Origin: Zoogloeaceae bacterium
GTDB lineage: Bacteria > Pseudomonadota > Gammaproteobacteria > Burkholderiales > Rhodocyclaceae
Direction of reading: 5' to 3'
Assembly (NCBI GenBank): GCA_031271025.1
Contig: JAISWQ010000089.1
Coordinates: 1-35,894 of the forward strand
DNA: 35,894 nucleotides
In this document: one piece after another, positions 1 to 8,952 of the stretch
Position numbering within the stretch: the first letter of the stretch is position 1
How the letters are laid out: every line of letters starts with the position of its first letter
Notes under the pieces: generated by a model
Told to the model about the DNA's origin: nothing
Seen by the model: only the letters and a program-made list of their open reading frames with translations
Database searches by the model: none
Position numbers and translations under genes: made by a program

Positions 1-90
1 TGTGGGTGTTTTGTGGGTGCGCGTTTGTTTGTTTGTGTGGGGGGGTGGGGTGGGGGTGTTGGGGGTTGGGCGCCCGCCGCGGGGCCCCCC
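1..90. other. G/T-rich low-complexity end segment
   Basis: The first ~90 bases are dominated by G runs of three to seven separated by T, with almost no A on the + strand, then a short G/C block. Composition is unlike the rest of the window. It could form G-quadruplexes on the + strand, but a poly-G artefact at a contig end is at least as likely. Open frames crossing it have no plausible protein content. Confidence 0.6.
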
Positions 91-481
91 ACTACAACGC
101 ACGGAGAAATCCGTGTTTCACTCCTCCGTACGCACCGCCTTGTCTTCACAGCAATTTCTCCGTTATGTCAAAAAGAAAAACACTGTATTTTTGCAAGCAA
201 TTTCCACGCCAAGACCGAAAAATGCCGCGCAAGTATCTGTTCATCCTCTCCGTTCCTCTCCCTGGATGACAAAAAATGGCACTTTTTATCCCATTCATGT
301 TAGTGCAAGCAAACGTTGCGGCCAGAGCAGGGGAGATTGAAAGTGAAGGAAAACCTGTGCCCCCACCTCCCGCCCCGTCATTGGTCGTTTGCGTCAACGC
401 CGATTTTCACATTTTCTCGTCCGCATTCCCAATGCAAGCCAGCGCCAGGAACGGCATGTTGTCCTTTGCAGGCAGGATTTT
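91..481. other. Intergenic stretch without a recognisable gene
   Basis: No frame here looks like a protein: frames are short, overlap one another and lack family motifs. A small hairpin (CACGGA, loop GAAA, TCCGTG) lies at 100-115. Nothing else stands out until the promoter-like sequence at 482-509. Confidence 0.5.
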
Positions 482-509
482 TTGCGGGACTCTGGTTTTC
501 CGGTATATT
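482..509 (+). promoter_or_regulatory. Possible sigma70 promoter of the 559 gene
   Basis: TTGCGG at 482-487 and TATATT at 504-509 are separated by 16 bases. The -10 matches five of six consensus bases, the -35 only three. It lies 50 bases before the ATG at 559, a normal leader length. No experimental support. Confidence 0.35.
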
Positions 510-558
510 CGGCGGCACTTGCTTCCCTTTGCGGTTTGCTTTTGGCTCACGCCTTGCC

Positions 559-1143
559 ATGATCCCCCGTCCTCTTCTTTTTTTCCTCGGCTGTGCCGCT
601 TTTCGCCTCGCGCTGGCGGCAGAGGATGCTCCGCGGCTTTCTCCCGACGGCGCGGCAGCACTGGCCCAGGGACTAAGCCTGCAACAGGAGGCGGCCAGAT
701 CGCGCACGGAGGCCGATACGCGGCTTACCGAAGAAAATGCTGCCTGTCAACACCGCTTCCTGGTCAATGGCTGCATCGCCGACGCCAAAAAACGGCATCT
801 GGAAACCCTGCGCAGGGCACGGGAAATGGAAGCGGAAGGCCGTGATCTGGAATACCAGGCTCGGACGGAAGAACGCGCCTTGAAGGAAGCCCAACGCGCC
901 AGTGATGCGGCAGCCAGAACAGAGGCCCTGCCGCAACAGGAAGCCGATGTGGCTGCACGCCGTGCCGCACGGGCGCTACAGCGGGACAAGCGTCTGGCCG
1001 ACAAGGCCGCTGAAGCCCGAACAGGCGAAAAGCGGGTCGCTGCGCGCAAGACCGCCTACGCCAAAAAGCAGGCGCTGCATGAGAAAAAACTCAAAAAGGC
1101 AGCGCAGAATCCCCGTAAAAAACCGGATATTCTGGCGCCATGA
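559..1143 (+). CDS. Small secreted coiled-coil protein, function unknown
   Basis: Protein of 194 residues. The ATG at 559 is chosen because it opens a clean Sec signal peptide (MIPRPLLFFLGCAAF... ending LALA before EDA); the frame stays open to 316 but the upstream residues look non-coding. No good Shine-Dalgarno is visible. The mature part is almost entirely charged helix, rich in Ala, Arg, Glu and Lys with few prolines, ending in a Lys-rich tail. It contains two cysteines near residues 64 and 72 that could form a disulphide. This suggests an exported periplasmic coiled coil. Its stop overlaps the next start (ATGA), so the two genes are probably translationally coupled, although no functional link is obvious. 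No family is recognised. Confidence 0.6.
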   Translation: MIPRPLLFFLGCAAFRLALAAEDAPRLSPDGAAALAQGLSLQQEAARSRTEADTRLTEENAACQHRFLVNGCIADAKKRHLETLRRAREMEAEGRDLEYQARTEERALKEAQRASDAAARTEALPQQEADVAARRAARALQRDKRLADKAAEARTGEKRVAARKTAYAKKQALHEKKLKKAAQNPRKKPDILAP

Positions 1144-1661
1144 GCACCGCGCCAGCGAACGGTTCAACACGGCTGGTGGGACTTGCCCCCGTCGTCGATG
1201 CTCAGGTTCGCTGCCTGATTCTGGGTAGTTTTCCCTCGCCGGCCTCGCTTGCGGCACAGCAATATTACGGTCACAAACAAAACCAGTTCTGGCGTCTACT
1301 GGGCGCAACGCTCGCGGAGCCGCTCCTCGCGCTGCCTTACCCGGAACGCCTTGTCCGAATGTGCGCGCACGGCATTGGCCTTTGGGATGTGTATCAGAGT
1401 TGCATTCGTCCCGGCGCGCTGGATGCCAACATCCGTGCTGGAACCGCCAACGATTTTGCCGCACTGATTCCCTGCCTGCCGCAGCTTGCCCGTCTCTGTT
1501 TCAATGGCCAGACCGCTGCCCGCTTCGCGTCCCGATTCGCCGTTTTCGGCCTTGCCACTGTGACGCTTCCTTCTTCCAGTCCTGCCTGTACGTGGCCGTT
1601 CGCAGAAAAACTCAAACACTGGCAGGCGGGGATAGGCCAACCCGCCGGGAACCCGGTCTGA
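1140..1661 (+). CDS. DNA-deoxyinosine (hypoxanthine) glycosylase, uracil-DNA glycosylase family 6
   Basis: Protein of 173 residues resembling the HDG branch of the uracil-DNA glycosylase superfamily, which removes hypoxanthine formed by adenine deamination. The segment at residues 26-55 carries the family signature: LILGSFPS, then a QYYGH...NQFW block, where the Asn (residue 48) occupies the position of the catalytic Asn of family 6. A C-terminal LPSSSPA corresponds to the second DNA-binding loop. It is cytosolic with no signal peptide. The start overlaps the previous stop by four bases. The gene converges on gspD, with 47 bases between the stops and no strong terminator. The family assignment is from motif reading; substrate preference cannot be told from sequence. 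Confidence 0.78.
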   Translation: MSTAPANGSTRLVGLAPVVDAQVRCLILGSFPSPASLAAQQYYGHKQNQFWRLLGATLAEPLLALPYPERLVRMCAHGIGLWDVYQSCIRPGALDANIRAGTANDFAALIPCLPQLARLCFNGQTAARFASRFAVFGLATVTLPSSSPACTWPFAEKLKHWQAGIGQPAGNPV

Positions 1662-1708
1662 TCCGGTCGCCCCCGGATGCGGTAAGGCATTCCATGATGA
1701 CCGTACCG

Positions 1709-4246
1709 TTATTGTGCCTTCTGTATGGCTTCCAGCAATTCGCGCTGCAAAGCTTTGTCCGTAATCGGCCGCCCCACGGGTTCAGCAGGGGGCGCACCGG
1801 AAACGGGGGCGGAAGAAAGCGCGGGGGATGGCGTTTCCGGGGATACGGGAGCAGATTCGTTGCGCTCCGGCGCAGGCGCAAAATCTGGCCTGGGCACGGG
1901 AGGCGCGGCAGGAGGTGCAATCGCTGCGTCCGGCGAAGGTAACGGATAGGGAGGAGAACGGTAGGTCGTTGGTGCCGCGCTGCCGGCAGGTTTCGCTTCA
2001 GGATGCGGCACAGGCGCAGTGGCGGGCGATGATACCGGAGCAACGTCTTCCGCTTCCGTTCTGGTTTCCGGCGTTGTTGCGCCAGACTCCAGCGCCGGGG
2101 CGATTCCTGTTTCTTGTACCTCCCCACCGGCTTCCGATGCTGCCCCAACTTCCGAAGCCGCAGAAGGAGACACGTTTTTCAGCGGTATCGCTGGAGGCGT
2201 GGCCCAGGAAAATTGGTTACGGAAAGCTTCTGTGATGGCCTGGGCGTCAAAATCGTCTTCTACCACATAAGGGGTCAGCAGAATGACCAGTTCTGTGCGC
2301 CGTTTCGAATTCTCCGCAGAGGTACGAAACAGGTTGCCAGCAAAGGGAATGTCCTTGAGCCAGGGCAACCCACTGCTACTTTCGGTACGCTCTTCGCGCA
2401 TCAAGCCACCCAGCAGCAGGGTATTACCGTCCTGCACGGTCAGCTTGGTCTGTACCCTGCGCGTCGAAATCGTAGGCGAACCGCCAATACCAGCCGCGCC
2501 TACCGTACTCACTTCCTGGCTTACATCCAGATCGATACGTCCCCCTGCATGAATCACCGGTTTGACATTGAGGATGACACCGGTACTGCGATACTGGACG
2601 GTTTGCAGGATGTTCGTATTGGTTCCGCTTTCTGTTGTACTCATATTGCCACTGGAAAGCTGGCTGGTCAGGATAGGGACTTCGTCCCCCACCTGTATCG
2701 TCGCATCCTGCCCGTTCCGCGCCATGACGCTGGGGTTGGAGAGGATACGCAGCTTGTCGGCGGTGGCCAGAGCCGTCAACAGGGCGCGCGGATCACCGCC
2801 ACCACTGCCAATGCCGATCCGGAAGGTACTGTCCGCTGCGCTGGTACCCACCTGGTTCGTCGTCCCAAGGTTGATCCTGTAGCCGTGGCTCATGAACTCT
2901 TTGACCAGCCACTGAAAGCCAAATACCTCATTGTCGTTCAGCGTCACTTCTGCGACAGTCGCCATGATGAGCGCATTGCGCGCCGGACGATCCAGCTCCT
3001 TCAACAGTCCATACCACTGCTGAAACTCACTGGGCGTGGTCTGGATGATGATGCTGTTGGCTGCCGGATTGACCACAACCTTGCCTCGACTCGCCGCTCC
3101 CGCGCTGCCGCCCTCGCCTGCCTTGGTAGTAGGCGCCATACCCATGACTTCACCCAGAGTTTTGGCCAGTTCGGAGGCATCCGTATTGCGCACCTGATAG
3201 TTGATGAAGTTGCCCATTCGCCCTTGTGGCGACTGATCGAGATCCCGTGCCCAGCGCAGAATGTGGTTCAGAATATCCTCACTGCCTGCAAAAGTGATAA
3301 TGGAATTGATGGGGCCTATCGGCAGAATCAGGATGGGATGATTTGAAGATGCCTGCAATGCGACTGAATAGCCTTCGGCCTGAAGCACCTCCGAAAGGCG
3401 TCTGGCCATTTCGTCCGCCGACCAGAAAATCGGCACGATACGCGCGCTCAGACGCCCCCGCATCACGGGCTGGTCGAGCATCTGGATGACTTCCATGGCA
3501 GAGACCACGGTATCCGACTGTCCGCTCAACAGGAGCGCGTTGCGCGCGTTGTCATCCTGTACGGTCAAACGCCCCTGAAACAGGGTTTTCAGCCAGGTAC
3601 TGACCTGCGCAATCTGGACATTCTGGATTTCCACCAGATGGAACACAGGGCGCAAGGAAGCTGGCACTTCCGGCGAAGCCTTGCCCCGGCGAATTTCCGG
3701 CAACATCCCTGCCTGACTATTTTCAGGCGTCACCCGCAAGGTGCCGTTATAGTCATAGACAGCAATACCGTAAGAGCGCAGCAAGGCTTGTGCTGCCACA
3801 AAAATCTGGGGCGCGGTTTGCGGTTTGCCGGTGCGGAACGTGACCATGTCGGTACGGCTCGTCACCTGGGCATCCATCGAAACGTTGCGCTTCAGGATCG
3901 AGCCATAAATCACGTTGATAAACTGGGGAAGCGGCAGATTATCCAGCGTGATCGTGGCAACGGCATCGTCATTGTCGGCCAGCGGTGGCGCAGCCGGACG
4001 CCCTGCCGATGTCCGTATCGCAGGCGGCGGTTTCGGTGTCTGGTAAAAATTCGTGCCCTCCGCGCGCGTGGAATCTTCCGCCGACGGATGCGTATTCTGC
4101 GTATCGGCAGGGCGCACGGGTTTGGGAATGGGGAGCGGAATGAAGGGCTTTTCAAGCATGGAACAGCCTGTCGCCAACAGAAACAGGAGGGCGATTCCGC
4201 CGGTAAGATGGATTCGTTGCAAGGGGAAAAAGCGGGAAAACTTCAT
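1709..4246 (-). CDS. gspD: Type II secretion outer-membrane secretin GspD
   Basis: Protein of 845 residues that forms the outer-membrane channel through which folded exoproteins leave. It begins with a lipoprotein signal (LATGC, lipidated Cys 28), so it may self-pilot to the outer membrane. N-domains occupy roughly residues 90-330, including a segment starting DNLPLPQFINVIYG. The secretin core follows, with ILSNPSVMARNGQDATIQVG and the closing block around LLLGGLMREE and PFAGNLFR. The last ~165 residues are a Pro/Ala/Glu-rich tail, longer than in classical GspD. The start has GGAG nine bases upstream. This is the last gene of the operon, as in Xanthomonas xps clusters; 101 bases separate it from the previous gene. 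Confidence 0.93.
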   Translation of the reverse strand: MKFSRFFPLQRIHLTGGIALLFLLATGCSMLEKPFIPLPIPKPVRPADTQNTHPSAEDSTRAEGTNFYQTPKPPPAIRTSAGRPAAPPLADNDDAVATITLDNLPLPQFINVIYGSILKRNVSMDAQVTSRTDMVTFRTGKPQTAPQIFVAAQALLRSYGIAVYDYNGTLRVTPENSQAGMLPEIRRGKASPEVPASLRPVFHLVEIQNVQIAQVSTWLKTLFQGRLTVQDDNARNALLLSGQSDTVVSAMEVIQMLDQPVMRGRLSARIVPIFWSADEMARRLSEVLQAEGYSVALQASSNHPILILPIGPINSIITFAGSEDILNHILRWARDLDQSPQGRMGNFINYQVRNTDASELAKTLGEVMGMAPTTKAGEGGSAGAASRGKVVVNPAANSIIIQTTPSEFQQWYGLLKELDRPARNALIMATVAEVTLNDNEVFGFQWLVKEFMSHGYRINLGTTNQVGTSAADSTFRIGIGSGGGDPRALLTALATADKLRILSNPSVMARNGQDATIQVGDEVPILTSQLSSGNMSTTESGTNTNILQTVQYRSTGVILNVKPVIHAGGRIDLDVSQEVSTVGAAGIGGSPTISTRRVQTKLTVQDGNTLLLGGLMREERTESSSGLPWLKDIPFAGNLFRTSAENSKRRTELVILLTPYVVEDDFDAQAITEAFRNQFSWATPPAIPLKNVSPSAASEVGAASEAGGEVQETGIAPALESGATTPETRTEAEDVAPVSSPATAPVPHPEAKPAGSAAPTTYRSPPYPLPSPDAAIAPPAAPPVPRPDFAPAPERNESAPVSPETPSPALSSAPVSGAPPAEPVGRPITDKALQRELLEAIQKAQ

Positions 4247-4347
4247 GCGGACATTGCTCCGTTCTTGTAGGGGCGCCCTGCCGGAGAAACCGGGACAGGA
4301 AGCGCGAGGCGGATACCCCCGGTTCTGCCGGGAAAGGCCATGAACAT

Positions 4348-4824
4348 TTAGAAACTCAAGTGCTCGGCGTGTCGTTTTTTATCACGATCCAGGTATACCA
4401 CCGTTTTGGCATCAACATGCAGCAACTTGCCCTCATTGGGCAGGGCTTCGCCCTCTTTTACGGCTTGTGGCGCAGGCTTGCCTTCTTCCACGATCAGCAC
4501 ATAGCGTTCGTTCGCGCGCGCAATGGCGGCAACGAAACGCCAAACGACAGGCCGGGTTTCCTCTGCCAGTTCCACTTCCGATTTCGGTTTCGGCAAGGAC
4601 GAGCCGTCCCGGCCAACGCCCCAGAGCGGAACACGCTCCAAAGCCAGCAGCGCTCCCGAAAGATCGGGACGCTCCAGAAGATAGCCGATATTTTCCTCCA
4701 GTGCTGGCAACGGTGTTTTCCCCCCCACCAGCGGCTGCGGCGGGGATAACCGCCACCAGGCCGCCAGAATGACGCCCCCCCAGAAGAGCAAAACCAGAAC
4801 AACAAGACGCTGGATTTTACTCAT
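4348..4824 (-). CDS. GspC/XpsN-like inner-membrane coupling protein of type II secretion
   Basis: Protein of 158 residues: a short cytoplasmic start, one membrane segment (about residues 7-23), a Pro-rich linker, then a periplasmic domain of about 75 residues ending in an HR-like fold (RYVLIVEEGKPAPQAVKEGE... then TVVYLDRD). That layout is the one of GspC and PilP, which contact the N0 domain of the secretin. Its place between gspM and gspD is that of XpsN in Xanthomonas, a system that also lacks a separate gspC. The function is inferred from position plus domain layout. Its start overlaps the gspM stop (ATGA), so translation is probably coupled. It is shorter than XpsN and has no PDZ domain. 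Confidence 0.7.
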   Translation of the reverse strand: MSKIQRLVVLVLLFWGGVILAAWWRLSPPQPLVGGKTPLPALEENIGYLLERPDLSGALLALERVPLWGVGRDGSSLPKPKSEVELAEETRPVVWRFVAAIARANERYVLIVEEGKPAPQAVKEGEALPNEGKLLHVDAKTVVYLDRDKKRHAEHLSF

Positions 4825-5573
4825 GGCCTCTCCTTTTTTATTCCGTTTTCGCGCACAAGCACTGCTTGCTCGGCAGCTTCGATTTCAGCAGTCTTTGCAA
4901 AAAACATCCCGGATTCCGTAGCGACAGGCGCAGGAATATAGGTCGGTGCGCCAGGGTCAATTTCCATCGACACAGCAAATTCAAGCTCAATACGCCGCTG
5001 TCTCCGGTTGACCCGCAAACTTTCAATGCGGGCAAAAGTCGAGCTTCCCTCGATGGCGCCCAGCACTTTTTCAAGATTATTCGGGGAAAAGGGAAAGGTC
5101 AGCGTCGCCCGGAATTCCCGGATATCTGCGGCAGTACCCGCCTCAGCGGAAGGGGTGGAAACTGCGGAGGCGGCCGCATCGGCGCGCGGTGTGGCCAGCA
5201 CCAGAGATTGCAAGCGAATCCCTTCCCTCTGGAACAAGGCTTGTATCCAGTCTTTCTGGCGTGCTTGCCCAACCGCTTCGGAAGGAACAACCCATAAACG
5301 GGTTTTGGCCGCAGACTGAATTTCCCCTATCTTTTTCAGAAACACTTCCAACACGGCTTTGTCCCTGACCTGCGCACGCAACTGGCTCTTCTGGTTACGC
5401 AATTGCGCCAGCATTTTTTCCTGGGCATCCAGATGGTCAATCCAGCGCAAATTCCCTTCTACACCCAGAATGACCACCACGATGAGCGCCCCCCATTGCA
5501 GACGGCGATTGCTGCGCAAATCACGCCACAGTGCGAGCAGCCCAAAGCGTTGCAGCATTTCCGTTCCGGTCAT
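4821..5573 (-). CDS. gspM: Type II secretion protein GspM
   Basis: Protein of 250 residues. One membrane segment (about 25-42, WGALIVVVILGVEG) is followed by a coiled-coil stretch (LDAQEKMLAQLRNQKSQLRAQ) and a periplasmic ferredoxin-like domain. This is the GspM/PilO plan. GspM pairs with GspL to form the inner-membrane platform that holds the cytoplasmic ATPase. At 250 residues it is longer than the ~160-residue enterobacterial GspM and closer to the XpsM and PilO types. It overlaps both neighbours by four bases (ATGA), which fits a single translational unit L-M-N. Confidence 0.8.
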   Translation of the reverse strand: MTGTEMLQRFGLLALWRDLRSNRRLQWGALIVVVILGVEGNLRWIDHLDAQEKMLAQLRNQKSQLRAQVRDKAVLEVFLKKIGEIQSAAKTRLWVVPSEAVGQARQKDWIQALFQREGIRLQSLVLATPRADAAASAVSTPSAEAGTAADIREFRATLTFPFSPNNLEKVLGAIEGSSTFARIESLRVNRRQRRIELEFAVSMEIDPGAPTYIPAPVATESGMFFAKTAEIEAAEQAVLVRENGIKKERP

Positions 5574-6790
5574 GGCGTAGTCCTTGTATCTGCTGCATCC
5601 TTCGCGTCCACTGTTTTACGCGCGCTGGAAGCGGATGCTGGAGTACCGGCGGGGTTCTCCTCTTGGGAAGATGGAGACCTGTCTGCCTTTGCCGCCGCAT
5701 TCACTGGTACTGCTCGCCACGGTAGAAGGGTCGCCTGTATACCGACTGCCTGTACCGGCGTATCCGGGAGCAACCTGACCTCTTTCAGCATGGGCAAGGT
5801 TTCCAGATGTGCCAGAAAATCGCCCAGCACCAGGGCAGGAGGAACAGCAAAAAGCAGCCGTAACTGCTGGTTGCGATATTCCCATTCCAGAAGACTTGTC
5901 TGTTGCTCACCTTCCATCACCAAGCCAGATTCGGCAAGCGCCTGCATCAGCTCCAGTTGCAACACCTCAGGCTGGATATGACGCAGTTGTTCCAGATAGG
6001 CGGAACGCGCGGCAATCTGTTTCTGCAAGGTAAACGTCACTGCGTTTTCCTGGGAAATCCGCTCGATCTCCATGTTTTCCGCACGAATCGCCCGCTCCAG
6101 CTTGGCCTGGTAGACCGCCATTGCCAGCAACGCGGCCCCCAGAAAGGCGGCCAATATGGCGCCACCCAACGCTGCCAGTGGAACATGCGCCAGAAAATGG
6201 CTGGAGAGCTTCCAGCCCTTTGGCACTTTTCGGGAAAGCGCAACAGGCTGAGGGACAGGCACAGACCCGATCTGCGCAGAGTGACCCGCATCGCGCGCAA
6301 AATCCTGCCACTGTTGCAAATCCGGCAAGTCCGCAAACCAGCGTGTGCGGCGAATTTCCCCGCCTTCCATCGCCAGTGCCTCATAACCTCTGGATCGTTG
6401 CAGCAGATGCAATCCCTGTTCAGGCAACTGCCCCAACACGGTTTCCGGCCAAAAGGCAACGCCGTTCCGGGTTTGCGCGATGGTGGCGCCAGGCGTTTTT
6501 TCGGGTGTCAGTTTTGCTTCATCCCAATACCAGATTGCCACCTTGCCGTTGCGGACACGAAAAACGAACCCCACGCGGGCGATACCCGTCAGTTGCAAGA
6601 GTTGCAGATTCACCGCGCGCTCCAGAGCGCGCGCGGCAACACCGCGCATCTCAATCTCCAGATAGTGACATTCACTTCTGGACAAAGGCAGGATGGCGGG
6701 ACGCCAATCCACACAGGCATGCGTCCATGCCATCAGACGGGCACAAGCCGTATGCCAGAAACCTGTACTGGAGAAGGACGAGGGGTTCAA
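5570..6790 (-). CDS. gspL: Type II secretion protein GspL
   Basis: Protein of up to 406 residues. The N-terminal ~190 residues form the cytoplasmic actin-like domain that binds the GspE ATPase; a membrane segment (about 228-250, LAALGGAILAAFLGAALLAM) follows, then a coiled coil and a periplasmic ferredoxin-like domain, as in GspL/PilN. The C-terminus has a low-complexity Ser/Ala/Asp tail. The start is uncertain: position 6790 is a TTG without a clear Shine-Dalgarno, while the first ATG is at 6733. I kept the longer form because the extra residues resemble the hydrophobic N-terminus of XpsL proteins. The gene is separated by 28 bases from gspK and overlaps gspM. Confidence 0.8.
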   Translation of the reverse strand: MNPSSFSSTGFWHTACARLMAWTHACVDWRPAILPLSRSECHYLEIEMRGVAARALERAVNLQLLQLTGIARVGFVFRVRNGKVAIWYWDEAKLTPEKTPGATIAQTRNGVAFWPETVLGQLPEQGLHLLQRSRGYEALAMEGGEIRRTRWFADLPDLQQWQDFARDAGHSAQIGSVPVPQPVALSRKVPKGWKLSSHFLAHVPLAALGGAILAAFLGAALLAMAVYQAKLERAIRAENMEIERISQENAVTFTLQKQIAARSAYLEQLRHIQPEVLQLELMQALAESGLVMEGEQQTSLLEWEYRNQQLRLLFAVPPALVLGDFLAHLETLPMLKEVRLLPDTPVQAVGIQATLLPWRAVPVNAAAKADRSPSSQEENPAGTPASASSARKTVDAKDAADTRTTP

Positions 6791-6818
6791 GGTGAAAAAG
6801 ACGGCAGGATGCCGAAAG

Positions 6819-7868
6819 TCAAAAAGGCAATTCTACCTGATTTGGCAATGGAGTATTTTGTATCAGGCGTATATCCGGCAACTGTGGCAGTTTATCCCAG
6901 TCGCGCAAGACCTCTTCGCCAGCAACCTTTTCCGTATAGGCGATGCGCCAGGGCGCTTGTGGCGACAGCGGCGTGTGCACGACATCAAGCCGGAGGCCAT
7001 GCTTTTCTCCTTGTGCCAGGAAGGTGACCAGGATTTCATCGCTCATGAGCTTGATCACCATGGGGCCATTTGAAAAGGGGTTGTCAGAGAGCGTGGGCGC
7101 AACCAGCGGCGTCAGATCCGCGATATCCCCGCGCTGGCGGCTGCCCAGAAGATCCTTGACCACTTCGGGATTGGTCCCGGAAAGCGCCGTCAGCACCCGC
7201 CAGCCCGCCGTATTGGGATTGAGCACCGGACGGGGGTTGACACTCAGGTAGCGCGTGATGGGATCATTTCCCCAGAGTGCCGCAACCTCTGCCCAGCCGA
7301 GCACATTGGTCAGTTCCTGCGGCAACACGAGATCGCCATTTTTCAAGAGGTGTTCCTTGCCCGCAGCACGGTATTCTTCCACTTCCGCGCCATTGATGTG
7401 GCGCAGGTTATCCGGGTCACGATAGTCGAGCAAGGCATCGATCAATTGCGCGCTCACTTCGCTGGAAACGCCATAAGTCCCCAGAAGACGCTCCAGCATT
7501 TGCCGTGCCATGCCCGTATCTCGCACCAGGTTGAGACTCAGGAGACCACGGACATCCTGAAAACTGACCGCGATCCCATCATTGACCCGGTAGAAACGCC
7601 CGTCCGGAACGACCAGGGCCTCCCCACTTCCCAGACCCTGCATGGTACGCGGCATGCTGGCCAGCAGAAAAAGCGCATGCGTGCGTGCTTCCAGCATGAT
7701 TTTTTCCTGCTCGATCTGTCGCTGCTCCGCCCGCGCCAGCGTAAGCGCGGTCTCCATCTGGCGCCCCATATAGGTTGCGCCCAGCATCAGGAGCGCCAGT
7801 ACGCCGATACAAAGGAGCAGGATGTAGCCCCGCTGGCGCGGCAGGCATTGAATGGAATGCCGCAGCAT
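6819..7868 (-). CDS. gspK: Type II secretion minor pseudopilin GspK
   Basis: Protein of 349 residues, the large pseudopilin that caps the tip with GspI and GspJ. The N-terminus is a type III signal: LPRQRG followed by YILLLCIGVLALLML. The usual Glu at position +5 is missing, as is normal for GspK. Two SAM-like domains follow; the segment DALLDYRDPDNLRHINGAE matches the conserved GspK block with acidic residues that bind calcium in known structures. The frame is open further upstream to 8039, but the ATG at 7868 overlaps the gspJ stop (ATGA) and places the prepilin signal correctly. Confidence 0.88.
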   Translation of the reverse strand: MLRHSIQCLPRQRGYILLLCIGVLALLMLGATYMGRQMETALTLARAEQRQIEQEKIMLEARTHALFLLASMPRTMQGLGSGEALVVPDGRFYRVNDGIAVSFQDVRGLLSLNLVRDTGMARQMLERLLGTYGVSSEVSAQLIDALLDYRDPDNLRHINGAEVEEYRAAGKEHLLKNGDLVLPQELTNVLGWAEVAALWGNDPITRYLSVNPRPVLNPNTAGWRVLTALSGTNPEVVKDLLGSRQRGDIADLTPLVAPTLSDNPFSNGPMVIKLMSDEILVTFLAQGEKHGLRLDVVHTPLSPQAPWRIAYTEKVAGEEVLRDWDKLPQLPDIRLIQNTPLPNQVELPF

Positions 7869-8503
7869 CACTTGAACATGTCCCAACTCATACCGGGCGG
7901 CAAGGCCGCTTTTTCCGGAAGCCAGGGATCTGCCCTGGGCGCGGCCAACCAGATTTCCTGCTGCCGCGTGCTGTTCCACCTCGCAGGCGTCAACAGCAGC
8001 CAGACCTGTCTGGGCAAGGCTTCTGTCCCCTGCTCCCATTGTGTTCGCGCCTCGCCTTTCGCGTCGATGAAACGAAATTCAGCGTTTACACCCTCCCAAC
8101 TCGCCAACGTTGCCTGTGTCTGACTTTTGCCGCTTTCTTCGTAACGCAGAAACGCCTTGTCGCTATCCTGAACCAGCGTCATGCGGATCTGCGCTGTCAT
8201 GGGCAACGCCTCCGGCATCAGCGTATTCGAGGTTTCACACTGAAATTCCGTCTGATTCCCCTGGAAATAACGCTTGCTTTCCTCTTCTTCCGGCAAACAG
8301 CCCGCAAGCACTTCCCGAAACCAGGCACGTTCGCGCAGCTGCCGTTCCCGCAACATCGTTTCGTTGCGCAATCCTTCCTGCACCCGAAAGATATAGAACA
8401 ACGAACTCATCAGCACAGAAACCAGCATTCCCGTGATGGCCAGTGCAACCAGCACTTCCACGAGCGTGAATCCTTGCGACATGGGCACGCGCGCGGCTTT
8501 CAT
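7868..8503 (-). CDS. gspJ: Type II secretion minor pseudopilin GspJ
   Basis: Protein of 211 residues with a classical prepilin leader: PMSQG, then FTLVEVLVALAITGML, with Glu at +5. The prepilin peptidase that would cleave after the Gly is not encoded in this window. The rest is a GspJ-like globular domain with the FRFIDAKGEARTQW region and a C-terminus ending WDMFK. It overlaps gspI and gspK by four bases each, which supports tight co-translation of the I-J-K tip complex. Confidence 0.87.
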   Translation of the reverse strand: MKAARVPMSQGFTLVEVLVALAITGMLVSVLMSSLFYIFRVQEGLRNETMLRERQLRERAWFREVLAGCLPEEEESKRYFQGNQTEFQCETSNTLMPEALPMTAQIRMTLVQDSDKAFLRYEESGKSQTQATLASWEGVNAEFRFIDAKGEARTQWEQGTEALPRQVWLLLTPARWNSTRQQEIWLAAPRADPWLPEKAALPPGMSWDMFK

Positions 8504-8952
8504 TCAAACGGACTCCTGTTGCTGCGCGTCTGGCGATAACCAATTCTCGTCAGTGTTTCTGTCAGCGGCGCCGTCTGTCCTTCCCGATAGGCTTGAATGG
8601 TCACGGAAAAAAGCGCGATATCGTAGAGTCCCATGCCCGCAGGATAGCCTGATTGCGGACGGATCTCGCCTTGCTGCTCGGAACTCCAGATAAAGCGTGT
8701 ACTCCCCAGGATCAGTTCACCTTCAGGGCGCTCCATCGGGTTCAGTGCCGCAGACCAATTCAGGATTTGGCGGCGAATTTCCTGTTCGGCATAATGCTGG
8801 CGCAAACGTTGCAACGTTTCCAGATTCTGCTGCACCCAGCCCAAAAGGGAAAAACCCACTCCGGCAATCAGTACCAACGCCACCAGCGCCTCCAGAAGTC
8901 CGAATCCTGACGCGCCATGCCTTTCCCTCTGGCACGGATATTCATGCGCCAT
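8500..8952 (-). CDS. gspI: Type II secretion minor pseudopilin GspI
   Basis: Protein of 150 residues. The leader is HGASG followed by FGLLEALVALVLIAGVGFSL, with Glu at +5. Its place between gspH and gspJ and its small size fit GspI, which nucleates the I-J-K tip complex. The start codon lies inside the last codons of gspH (11-base overlap). Confidence 0.83.
   Translation of the reverse strand: MAHEYPCQRERHGASGFGLLEALVALVLIAGVGFSLLGWVQQNLETLQRLRQHYAEQEIRRQILNWSAALNPMERPEGELILGSTRFIWSSEQQGEIRPQSGYPAGMGLYDIALFSVTIQAYREGQTAPLTETLTRIGYRQTRSNRSPFE

Noticed and set aside
2114..3346. Plus-strand open frame (410 codons) opposite gspD
   Set aside because: Antisense shadow; the secretin motifs are on the minus strand.
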